Shown here piece by piece: positions 1-6,738 of a DNA stretch of 17,256 bases (position 1 is its first letter; each line of letters opens with the position of its first letter). The DNA is from Prevotella sp. UBA7782 (GTDB lineage: Bacteria; Bacteroidota; Bacteroidia; Bacteroidales; Bacteroidaceae), in NCBI GenBank assembly GCA_002480935.1, contig DLDC01000092.1:1-17256 (forward strand), written 5' to 3'. Below the pieces are notes generated by a model. That model did not search any database. It was not told the DNA's origin and saw only the letters and a program-made list of their open reading frames with translations. Made by a program: the position numbers and the translations under genes.

Positions 1-1078
1 ACATTTCAGGGGCCGTTATCAGTATCTCGTCAACTATTTCACCTTCCTTGCGCAGGAAGTGAGGGAATATCTTGCCCAGATGGGCTTCACCAAGCTCAAT
101 GATATAGTGGGTCATACAGAGCTGATAGAGACAAGACACACCGATGACAAGAAGCTCTCTACTCTCGACTTCAGCCGTTTGCTGCATCAGGAGAAGGGTA
201 ATTGCAGCTTCTACCACACCACGCAGCAAATTCACGACCTCAGCGACGTGCTCGACAGGCGCATCATTCACGGAGCCGAACGTGCCATTGAGCGGAAGGA
301 TGAGGTGAACCTCGACTTCGCCATCAAGAATACCGACCGCGCGGTGGGCGCTATGCTGAGCGGTGAGATAGCCTCGCGCTACGGCGAAAAGGGCCTTCCC
401 GACAAGACAATCAACGTGCGCTTCAAGGGTTCTGCCGGTCAAAGCTTCGGCGCATTCCTTGTTAAGGGCGTCGATTTCAAGCTGGAGGGCGACACCAACG
501 ACTATTTTGCCAAGGGACTGAGCGGCGGACGCATCTCTATATTGCCGCCTATACGTTCTAACTTTGCCGCTGAAGACAATATTATAGCCGGAAACACCGG
601 CCTGTATGGCGCTACCAGCGGCGAGCTGTACGTCAACGGCAAGGTGGGAGAGCGCTTCGGCGTGCGCAACTCCGGCGCCATTGCCGTGATAGAAGGCGCC
701 GGCGACCACTGCTGCGAGTACATGACAGGCGGCCGAGTGGTGGTTCTGGGCGAGACAGGACGCAACTTTGCTGCCGGAATGAGCGGCGGTGTGGCCTATG
801 TTTGGGATAAGAACCATAACTTCGACTTCTTCTGTAACATGGATATGGTGGAGATAAACCTGGTGGAAGACAGTGCTTACCGCAAGGAGCTGCACGAGCT
901 GATACGCCAGCACTATCTCTACACGGGCTCAAAGCTGGCCCGCACCATGCTGGATGACTGGAGTCACTATGTAGAAGACTTCATTCAGGTGGTGCCGATA
1001 GAGTATAAACGCGTGCTGCAAGAGGAGCAGGTGAAGAAGTTACAACAGAAAATCGCTGACATGCAGCGCGACTATTAA
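1..1078 (+). CDS. gltB: Glutamate synthase (NADPH) large subunit, C-terminal part
   Basis: This is the 3' end of the large (alpha) subunit of glutamate synthase, which makes two glutamates from glutamine and 2-oxoglutarate with electrons passed on by GltD. The reading frame is open from base 2, so the start lies outside the window; an apparent GTG start at base 59 is internal, because the upstream codons already read as GltB (VNYFTFLAQEV). About 358 of the roughly 1500 residues of a normal GltB are present: the tail of the FMN/synthase domain, then the GXGXG beta-helix domain, recognisable from its repeated turns such as KGLSGGRISILPP, GNTGLYGATSGE and ERFGVRNSGA. The amidotransferase domain and the Fe-S ligands are not visible. 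gltD follows after 13 bases, so the two form an operon. Confidence 0.96.
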   Translation, partial: HFRGRYQYLVNYFTFLAQEVREYLAQMGFTKLNDIVGHTELIETRHTDDKKLSTLDFSRLLHQEKGNCSFYHTTQQIHDLSDVLDRRIIHGAERAIERKDEVNLDFAIKNTDRAVGAMLSGEIASRYGEKGLPDKTINVRFKGSAGQSFGAFLVKGVDFKLEGDTNDYFAKGLSGGRISILPPIRSNFAAEDNIIAGNTGLYGATSGELYVNGKVGERFGVRNSGAIAVIEGAGDHCCEYMTGGRVVVLGETGRNFAAGMSGGVAYVWDKNHNFDFFCNMDMVEINLVEDSAYRKELHELIRQHYLYTGSKLARTMLDDWSHYVEDFIQVVPIEYKRVLQEEQVKKLQQKIADMQRDY

Positions 1079-1091
1079 AACACAGACGACA

Positions 1092-2435
1092 ATGGGAAAT
1101 CCAACAGCATTTTTACATATAGACCGCAAAGAAGCAGGTTACAGACCTATTCATGACCGTATTCACGACTTTGGAGAGGTGGAGCAGACCCTCAACCAAA
1201 AGGATAGAAGGGAGCAGGCCAGCAGATGTATGGACTGCGGAGTGCCCTTCTGCCATTGGGCTTGTCCGCTGGGCAACAAGCCGCCAGAGTGGAATGATGC
1301 CCTGTATAAGGGCGACTGGGAGCTCGCCTACAGGCTGCTGAATGACACTAACGACTTTCCGGAGTTTACAGGGCGCATCTGTCCGGCCCTCTGTGAGAAG
1401 GCCTGCGTGCTCAATTTAATGAACCATGAGCCCACAACAAACCGCGAAGACGAGGCTGCTATTACCGAGCATGCTTGGGAGGAAAACTACATCGTGCCCG
1501 TAGAAATAGAACGTAACGGCAAGAAGGTGGCCGTTATCGGAGCCGGGCCGGCCGGACTAGTAGCGGCCAACAGGCTCAACCACATGGGCTATAGCGTCAC
1601 CGTGTTCGATGCAAGAGAGAATGCCGGTGGCTTGCTCAGGTACGGAATACCCAACTTTAAGCTCAACAAAGAGGTGATAGACCGCCGATTGCATCTTCTG
1701 GAAGAGGAGGGCATAACCTTCAAGTATAACGTGAAAGTAGACCTGAAGAAGTTGCCAGAGGGCTTCGACGCATACGTTGTGGCCACCGGAACGCCTACGG
1801 CACGCGACCTGAAGATACCCGGACGCGACCTGAAAGGCATCTACTTTGCACTGGACATGCTCTCACAGCAGAACAGAGTGCTGGCGGGTATGGAGTTCAA
1901 ACGCGAGGAACTGGTGAACGCCAAGGGCAAGGATGTGCTTGTGATAGGCGGTGGCGACACGGGAAGCGACTGCATCGGCACGGCGCACAGACAGGGTTGC
2001 AAGAGCGTAACGCAGATAGAGATTATGCCCAAGCCGCCCGTTGGTCCTGACGACCCCAACAATCCATGGCCCAACTGGCCCCGTACGCTCAAGACAACAT
2101 CCAGCCATGAGGAGGGTTGCACCCGCCGCTGGAACATCAACTCGCTGGAGTTTCTGGGCAAGAACGGCAAGCTTACGGGCGTGAAGGTGCAGCCCATAGA
2201 CTGGAAACCCAACCCTGCCGGAGGGCGTCCGCTTATGGTTGAGGCCGGCGAACCCGAGGTTATCAAGGCCGACATGGTGCTGCTCTGCATGGGCTTCCTG
2301 AAGCCCCAGCAGCCCGAAATGCCCAAGAACGTGTTCTTTGCGGGCGATGCCAAGAACGGAGCCTCACTTGTTGTGAGGGCCATGGCAAGCGGAGGCGATG
2401 CCGCCAAGGCCGTGGATAAGTTGCTGAGAGGCTGA
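1092..2435 (+). CDS. gltD: Glutamate synthase small subunit, NADPH oxidoreductase
   Basis: GltD takes electrons from NADPH through FAD and Fe-S clusters and feeds them to GltB. The 447-residue product shows the N-terminal ferredoxin-like cysteines (C46, C49, C54, C58 in CMDCGVPFCHWAC, then C97, C101, C105), the FAD-binding GAGPAG loop at 150-155, the NADPH-binding GGGDTGSDC at 286-294, and the second FAD motif FAGDAKNGASLVV at 416-428. The ATG at 1092 puts the family-typical MGNPTAFL at the N-terminus. The stretch between the LLCMGF strand (397-402) and FAGD is about 20 residues shorter than I recall for enterobacterial GltD, which explains a total length below the usual 470 or so. The gene ends about 25 bases before a hairpin terminator. 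Confidence 0.96.
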   Translation: MGNPTAFLHIDRKEAGYRPIHDRIHDFGEVEQTLNQKDRREQASRCMDCGVPFCHWACPLGNKPPEWNDALYKGDWELAYRLLNDTNDFPEFTGRICPALCEKACVLNLMNHEPTTNREDEAAITEHAWEENYIVPVEIERNGKKVAVIGAGPAGLVAANRLNHMGYSVTVFDARENAGGLLRYGIPNFKLNKEVIDRRLHLLEEEGITFKYNVKVDLKKLPEGFDAYVVATGTPTARDLKIPGRDLKGIYFALDMLSQQNRVLAGMEFKREELVNAKGKDVLVIGGGDTGSDCIGTAHRQGCKSVTQIEIMPKPPVGPDDPNNPWPNWPRTLKTTSSHEEGCTRRWNINSLEFLGKNGKLTGVKVQPIDWKPNPAGGRPLMVEAGEPEVIKADMVLLCMGFLKPQQPEMPKNVFFAGDAKNGASLVVRAMASGGDAAKAVDKLLRG

Positions 2436-2459
2436 CTCTACATCTTATGACAAATAAAA

Positions 2460-2505
2460 GAAAGGCATTTCCACCACCCTTTGAGGGTGTGCGGAGATGC
2501 CTTTC
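2460..2505. terminator. Bidirectional intrinsic terminator between convergent gltD and sigma gene
   Basis: Perfect outer arms GAAAGGCAT (2460-2468) and ATGCCTTTC (2497-2505) continue inward through TCC/GGA and CACCC/GGGTG pairs to a small TTG loop near 2481-2483. The A-rich run on the left (2451-2463) becomes a U-tract for the minus-strand transcript. On the plus strand the hairpin is followed by CTTTCTT. It sits between the gltD stop (2435) and the sigma-factor stop (2523), so one hairpin can end both transcripts. Confidence 0.8.
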
Positions 2506-2522
2506 TTCGTGGGCTTGTGGCC

Positions 2523-3149
2523 TTATTTCTTCAGGCTGTCGTTCAGCGTGCCCTGCCGGCGTGCCATCTTGCGCATCTTGCGCAGGGCCTTGTCGCGTAT
2601 CTGTCTCACCCTCTCGCGCTTCAGTCCGTTTGCCTGCGCAATCTCCATCATGGTTTGTCGCGGGCAGCCGATGCCGAAGAAGGCACTCACAATGGTTTTT
2701 TCGCGCTCGTCAAGACGGTTGAGGGCCCATTGCAGCTCATCGCTTATGCCGTGCTCTATGAGCTTGTCATCGGCTTGTATGGCATTCTTGTCTTCCAGCA
2801 CATGCAGCAGGTTGAAGGCGTTGTGACTGCCAATGGGCAGCGGCTGGTCTACAGATAAGGCCTTCTGCGGTTGCTTTCTGACGCTCTCTTCCTCCTTGCG
2901 CGGCACCTTATAGAGGCCAGCCTGCTCGTTTATGGCACGCTCTATGGCACTGCGTATAAAGCCGTTGGCATACGATACGAAGCGTTTTCCGCGCGTGGCG
3001 TCAAACTTTCTCGATGCCTCTATCATGCCTATCGTGCCCTCACTCACCAGGTCATCCATAGACAGGCCACGGTTCTGATACTCCTTGGCAATGCTCACCA
3101 CATAGCCAAGATTGTCGGTCACTAGTTTATTGCTGTTATTATCTGCCAT
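2523..3149 (-). CDS. Compact secondary sigma-70 family factor
   Basis: A 208-residue RNA polymerase sigma factor related to Bacteroidota RpoD but shorter than the primary factor (about 286 residues). Region 2 spans about 8-84 (NLGYVVSIAKEYQNRG, DLVSEGTIGMIEA, then SYANGFIRSAIERAINEQ). Region 4 spans about 137-197, with the helix-turn-helix MMEIAQANGLKRERVRQIRDKA at about 167-188. Region 1.2 is absent and the helical 3.0/3.1 segment is reduced to about 15 residues, while a 3.2-like SVDQPL at 99-104 is kept. At the position of the paired tryptophans of region 2.4 (AVWWIRQ in primary factors) this protein reads ANGFIRS (61-67), implying changed -10 melting or recognition. It stands alone, convergent with gltD. 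Its target genes cannot be told from the sequence. Confidence 0.88.
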   Translation of the reverse strand: MADNNSNKLVTDNLGYVVSIAKEYQNRGLSMDDLVSEGTIGMIEASRKFDATRGKRFVSYANGFIRSAIERAINEQAGLYKVPRKEEESVRKQPQKALSVDQPLPIGSHNAFNLLHVLEDKNAIQADDKLIEHGISDELQWALNRLDEREKTIVSAFFGIGCPRQTMMEIAQANGLKRERVRQIRDKALRKMRKMARRQGTLNDSLKK

Positions 3150-3216
3150 AACTTATTGCTTTTTCGGTTTTTTGTCGCCCATGCCCCACGTTGTGCGAAG
3201 CATGTGTTAGACGTTG

Positions 3217-3224
3217 CAAATATA
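3217..3224 (-). promoter_or_regulatory. Putative -7 promoter element of the sigma gene
   Basis: Read on the minus strand this is TATATTTG, an exact match to the Bacteroidota -7 consensus TAnnTTTG. It lies 68 bases upstream of the sigma-factor ATG, predicting a leader of roughly 60 bases. No clear TTTG -33 element is present at the expected distance, so the call rests on the -7 box and its position. Confidence 0.55.
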
Positions 3225-3352
3225 TAAAATTTATTGCTAACTTGCTTTCTTCTCACGCTAAATATTTTGGCTTTGTTATGGTCAAAGCGCCTTTCTGCCA
3301 TCCGGAGGGCACTTTCTTTGCTTTTCATCGTGCCTTTATCATGATATTAAAC

Positions 3353-3440
3353 AAATTATATTTCATGATAATATAAATTATATTGAATTATAAAATAAAT
3401 TATATTACATCTGAATATAAATTATATTATTTTTTCATTC
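3353..3440. repeat. Four tandem 22-bp units, each opening with AAATTATATT
   Basis: The 10-mer AAATTATATT occurs at 3353, 3375, 3397 and 3419, exactly 22 bases apart each time. The remaining 12 bases of each unit differ but stay AT-rich. In the second and fourth copies the 10-mer lies within an inverted repeat AATATA-AAT-TATATT. The pitch is close to two turns of B-DNA, so all copies face nearly the same side of the helix. The block lies about 130 bases upstream of the sigma-gene -7 element. Binding sites for a regulator or nucleoid protein, or an AT-rich promoter-stimulating tract, are possible; nothing in the sequence decides between these. Confidence 0.8.
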
Positions 3441-3516
3441 CGCCTCTTTTGCTTCCTTGTATGCAGTGTTCAGCCATCCGCCGGGGCCATTGCTGTTTTG
3501 CCGGCTTAGTGGTGTC

Positions 3517-3547
3517 ACAAAAAAAGGCTCCCCGGTTAAGGGAGCCT
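3517..3547 (-). terminator. Intrinsic terminator of the tsaB-to-rseP operon
   Basis: Perfect 8-bp GC-rich arms AGGCTCCC (3525-3532) and GGGAGCCT (3540-3547) enclose a 7-base loop. Seven adenines at 3519-3525 become a U-tract in the minus-strand transcript. The hairpin begins 22 bases after the rseP stop codon. Confidence 0.92.
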
Positions 3548-3569
3548 CTGCTATGACTATGACTTAGGA

Positions 3570-5003
3570 CTACATCAAGCCCAGCCATCGAAGAATGTCG
3601 TTGAGATTGGCCACTACCATGAGAATGAGCAGGAAGGATATGCCTATATACTCTGCTCTTATCATGAATTTCTCGCTGGGCTTGCGCCTTGTTATCATCT
3701 CGTAGAGCAAGAAGAGCACGTGGCCGCCGTCGAGTGCCGGTATGGGAAGGATGTTCATGAAGGCCAGGATGATGCTCAGAAAGGCCGTCATGCGCCAGAA
3801 TTTATACCAGTTCCACTCTGCCGGGAACAGTCCTCCGATGGCACCGAAGCCTCCGAGCGACTTCACTCCCTCTGAAGAAAACACATATTGCATGTCGCTC
3901 ACATAGCCTTTCAGCACGTCCCAGCCGTAGGCTATGCCCGCGGGGAAGCTCTGCAAAAAGCCGTAATCTACATGCGTGGGCTTATAATAGTCCATAATGG
4001 TGCTGCGGGCTACGCCTATTGCCAGTTCGGGTGTGAGCACGGCGCGGCGCACGAGCGTGTCTTTAGCGCCTTTATGTGTGAAAGCCAGGGTCACGCTGCG
4101 CACCTTCATAGAGTCTTGTGATGTGGTGGCGTTTTCCATTTTTTGCTGCAGCGAGCTGATGGCATCGTCTATGTCATTCCATGAGCTGACGGGTTTGCCG
4201 TTGAAGGCCACTATGCGGTCGCCCGCCTTCATGCCCATCTTCAGAGCCGGAATGCCGTATTTGTCGGTCTTCATGCTCTTTGCTATCTCCGGATAGTCGG
4301 TGCTCAGGCCCTTTATAACAGCCGGAACGTAGGGTCTGACAAAGGCCGGTTGTGCCTTGACCATATCCAGCAGGTTGATGTTTCCGGGCAGGTTGAGGCT
4401 CATCTTCTTGCCGTTGCGTATGATGTCTACGCGATGTGCTTTAGACAAGTCGCGAAACATGTCGCCGTTGAAGTCCTTAAACGCCCGCTTGTCTGTGCCC
4501 AGCAGCACGTCGCCATCCCTGAATCCGAGTTGCTTGGCTTGGCTGTTGAAGGTCATGCCCATGCTCATGTTGGCCACTTTATAATAGGTATCGCCCCAGT
4601 GGAACATAATCATGGAGTAGATGAAGAGCGCCAGCACGAAGTTGACTGTCACACCTCCAATCATGATGAGCAGCCTCTGCCATGCCGGTTTGGTGCGAAA
4701 CTCCCACGGTTGTGCCGGTTTGGCCATCTGATCGGTGTCGAAACTCTCGTCTATCATGCCTGCTATCTTGCAATAACCGCCCAGTGGGAGCCATCCCATG
4801 CCGTATTCGGTGTCGCTGTTCTTAGGCTTCCAGCTGAAGAGAGCGCCCTTCCATTTGCCTATTGACACGTCGAAGAAGATGAAAAACTTTTCTACCCGCA
4901 CGCCGAAGAGCTTGGCAAAGAACATGTGTCCGCCCTCATGCAGCAGCACGAGCAGGGATATGGAGAGAATGAACTGAATGAGTCTGATGAGAAAAACTTC
5001 CAT
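3570..5003 (-). CDS. rseP: Site-2 protease, M50 family membrane zinc metalloprotease (RseP-like)
   Basis: An intramembrane zinc protease that in other bacteria cleaves anti-sigma factors or signal-peptide remnants within the inner membrane. The zinc motif HEGGH is at 22-26 in the first membrane helix, and the partner motif LDGG is at 424-427 (D425) in ILPIPALDGG. Two PDZ-like segments lie between: about 145-205, with LGFRDGDVLLG, and about 225-315, with GMKAGDRIVAFNGKPV. Further membrane helices are at about 108-133, 400-430 and 447-465. At 477 residues it is slightly longer than the E. coli enzyme (450). It is the last gene of the minus-strand operon, 10 bases after dxr, and is followed by a terminator. 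Pairing dxr with rseP is common in bacteria. Its substrate here is unknown. Confidence 0.95.
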   Translation of the reverse strand: MEVFLIRLIQFILSISLLVLLHEGGHMFFAKLFGVRVEKFFIFFDVSIGKWKGALFSWKPKNSDTEYGMGWLPLGGYCKIAGMIDESFDTDQMAKPAQPWEFRTKPAWQRLLIMIGGVTVNFVLALFIYSMIMFHWGDTYYKVANMSMGMTFNSQAKQLGFRDGDVLLGTDKRAFKDFNGDMFRDLSKAHRVDIIRNGKKMSLNLPGNINLLDMVKAQPAFVRPYVPAVIKGLSTDYPEIAKSMKTDKYGIPALKMGMKAGDRIVAFNGKPVSSWNDIDDAISSLQQKMENATTSQDSMKVRSVTLAFTHKGAKDTLVRRAVLTPELAIGVARSTIMDYYKPTHVDYGFLQSFPAGIAYGWDVLKGYVSDMQYVFSSEGVKSLGGFGAIGGLFPAEWNWYKFWRMTAFLSIILAFMNILPIPALDGGHVLFLLYEMITRRKPSEKFMIRAEYIGISFLLILMVVANLNDILRWLGLM

Positions 5004-5013
5004 GATGATTTTG

Positions 5014-6168
5014 TTATTTGTTCATGATTTCGGTTGCAATGCGCCTGGCTTCGGCGTCGGTCTGTACGTAGACGTCGTAGTCGGGCTTCTTTTCAAAGGT
5101 GGCCTTAGCCATGGTTTGCTCTATGATGTCGCCCATGTCGAGGAACGAGCACTGCCCTTTGCGGAAGCCCAGGTTCACTATCTCGTTGGCGGCATTCACT
5201 ATGCAGGGCATGTTTCCGCCAGCCTTGATGGCCTGATAGGCCATGGCGAGGCACTTGAATTTGCTTACGTCGGGCTTGAAAAACTCTAGTGGCTGGCTGA
5301 AAAGGTCGAGCCGCTTGCCGTTGAGAGGCAGTCTGTCGGGATAGGTGAAGGCATACTGAATGGGCAGACGCATGTCTGGCACGCCCAGCTGACCCTTTAC
5401 GGCTCCGTCGACAAACTGTACGGCGCTGTGAAGAATGCTTTGTGGGTGGATAAGAACCTGAATCTTGTCGGCCGGAACGCCGAAGAGCCACTTGGCCTCC
5501 ATCACTTCGAAGCCCTTGTTCATGAGTGAGGCCGAGTCTATTGTTATCTTTGCGCCCATCTGCCATGTGGGATGCTTCAGCGCGTCGGCGGCCGTCACGT
5601 TGCGCAACTGTTCGTGTGTATAGAGCCTGAAGGGACCTCCTGAGCAGGTGAGCAGTATTTTTTCTATCTCATTGCCGGCCTCTCCCACGATGCTTTGGAA
5701 TATGGCTGAGTGCTCACTGTCTACCGGAATGATGGGCGAGTGATACTCATTGGCGAGGCGGCATATCAGTTCACCGGCCACCACTAGCGTTTCTTTGTTG
5801 GCCAGGCATATCTTTTTATGGGCCTTGATGGCCCTTATGGTGGGCTCAAGTCCGGCAAAGCCCACCATGGCAGTGAGCACCATGTTGATGGGTCCGGCCT
5901 CTACAATTTGGCAAAGCGCCTCTCTGCCGGCATAAACCTTAATGTCGGGCTGGTTGCTAAGCGCATCTGAGAGGGCCTTGTAATGGGCTTCGTTGGCTAT
6001 TACCACAGCGGCGGGGTGATATTGGCGTGCCTGTTGGGCCAGCTTCTCCCATTGGTTGTTGGCCGTCAGGCAGTAAGCCTCAAAGCGGTCGGCATGTTGT
6101 GAGATGACATCAAGGGCCTGCGTGCCTATAGAGCCCGTGCTGCCCAGAATGCATATTTGCTGTTTCAT
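5014..6168 (-). CDS. dxr: 1-deoxy-D-xylulose 5-phosphate reductoisomerase
   Basis: Converts 1-deoxy-D-xylulose 5-phosphate to 2-C-methyl-D-erythritol 4-phosphate with NADPH, the committed step of MEP isoprenoid synthesis in the cytoplasm. The 384 residues are close to the family norm. Visible features are the NADPH-binding GSTGSIG at 9-15, the conserved NKE at 124-126, the metal-binding D150 and E152 in VDSEHSAIFQ, the flexible substrate loop region SGGPFR at 176-181, and the TIDSASLMNKG block at 209-219 followed by the acidic EVMEA that supplies further metal ligands. The ATG at 6168 gives the usual MKQQICILGSTG N-terminus. The gene lies 45 bases after rimM and 10 bases before rseP. The isoprenoid precursors ultimately feed polyprenyl-phosphate carriers of the kind used by MurA-derived intermediates and by the UbiA-type enzyme later in this window. 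Confidence 0.97.
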   Translation of the reverse strand: MKQQICILGSTGSIGTQALDVISQHADRFEAYCLTANNQWEKLAQQARQYHPAAVVIANEAHYKALSDALSNQPDIKVYAGREALCQIVEAGPINMVLTAMVGFAGLEPTIRAIKAHKKICLANKETLVVAGELICRLANEYHSPIIPVDSEHSAIFQSIVGEAGNEIEKILLTCSGGPFRLYTHEQLRNVTAADALKHPTWQMGAKITIDSASLMNKGFEVMEAKWLFGVPADKIQVLIHPQSILHSAVQFVDGAVKGQLGVPDMRLPIQYAFTYPDRLPLNGKRLDLFSQPLEFFKPDVSKFKCLAMAYQAIKAGGNMPCIVNAANEIVNLGFRKGQCSFLDMGDIIEQTMAKATFEKKPDYDVYVQTDAEARRIATEIMNK

Positions 6169-6213
6169 CTTGATGCAATATATTAATATAAGGTGTAATG
6201 GGCTTTCGCTCGG

Positions 6214-6738
6214 CTAGCTGTCTAGACTGAGAAGCCCTTCGGGAATGTTCATTGTGACGGTCTGACCGGCGGTGTCTATATCCTCAATAAGATTGTCGGA
6301 TGCCGGCACAAGCACTTCGCCCTGCTCTGTTTCTATCTCAAAGAGCAGGTTGATGGTGCTGTCGTCTAAGCCGGTTATGGTGCCCACGATGTGCCCCGTG
6401 GCCGCGTCTATGAGCTTAAAGCCTATGATGGCGGCCACAGAAGGGTTGTCGGCATCGGCGTCGGCAAGCTTTCGGGGAAAGAAAACATCTGCTCCGGTGA
6501 GTTCAGAAGCCTTTTCTTGCGAGTTGACATCGCAAAACTTAACGATTGCTGTGCTGTCTGACTGAAAGCGATATTCTTCGAGGAAGAAGGGAACCAGAAT
6601 GCCCTCGATGTCCAGCACCAGGTATTCGGCATCCGTACGGTCGAATATGTCATCGCTGAATTGCATCTTCAGCTCGCCTTTCACGCCATGCGGCTTCCCT
6701 ATACGGCCTATCTTGTATACTTCTTCGGGTCTTATCAT
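6214..6738 (-). CDS. rimM: 16S rRNA processing protein RimM
   Basis: RimM binds ribosomal protein S19 and assists maturation of the 30S head. The 174-residue protein matches the family length. The N-terminal domain opens with the signature GRIGKPHGVKGELK at 11-24, and a C-terminal PRC-barrel domain covers about 100-170 (AAIIGFKLIDAATG, then VLVPASDNLIEDID). Its ATG overlaps the murA stop by one base (TGATG), so the two are probably coupled in translation. In many bacteria rimM sits with trmD and ribosomal protein genes; here it lies between murA and dxr instead. Confidence 0.95.
   Translation of the reverse strand: MIRPEEVYKIGRIGKPHGVKGELKMQFSDDIFDRTDAEYLVLDIEGILVPFFLEEYRFQSDSTAIVKFCDVNSQEKASELTGADVFFPRKLADADADNPSVAAIIGFKLIDAATGHIVGTITGLDDSTINLLFEIETEQGEVLVPASDNLIEDIDTAGQTVTMNIPEGLLSLDS

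Larger units (their letters stand above)
3150..3569. other. 420-bp intergenic region upstream of the sigma gene
   Basis: This is the only stretch above 300 bases without a gene. From left to right it holds the sigma-gene leader, a -7 promoter match on the minus strand (3217-3224), about 110 bases without clear features, the palindrome TATCATGATA at 3337-3346, an AT-rich block of four phased 22-bp units (3353-3440), a GC-richer stretch with no convincing feature, and the rseP terminator (3517-3547). I see no convincing small protein or RNA gene in it, though an untranslated RNA cannot be excluded. Confidence 0.7.

Noticed and set aside
59..61. GTG at base 59 as the start of a separate short gltB-like gene
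   Set aside because: The frame is open to base 2 and the codons before it already encode conserved GltB sequence, so this is an internal codon of a gene cut by the window edge.
1841..2407. Long open frame of 188 codons antisense to gltD
   Set aside because: It is a shadow of the strongly biased gltD coding strand; the encoded sequence has no family features.
3122..3328. Possible 68-residue protein on the minus strand upstream of the sigma gene
   Set aside because: It overlaps the sigma start and the promoter element, has no recognisable motif and a composition typical of chance reading frames.
3191..3376. Possible 61-residue protein on the plus strand in the intergenic region
   Set aside because: It runs into the phased repeat block, is rich in Cys and Phe without pattern, and has no promoter or partner gene.
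3353..3440. CRISPR array
   Set aside because: The repeated part is only 10 bases with 12-base AT-rich intervals, far below CRISPR repeat and spacer sizes, and no cas gene is present.
3480..3505. Five-bp GC stem (GCCGG/CCGGC) just beyond the rseP terminator
   Set aside because: The stem is short, the loop is 16 bases and no U-tract follows on either strand.
4350..4865. 171-codon open frame antisense to rseP
   Set aside because: It lies fully inside the well-supported rseP gene, is rich in His and Val from complementary codons, and has no recognisable domain.
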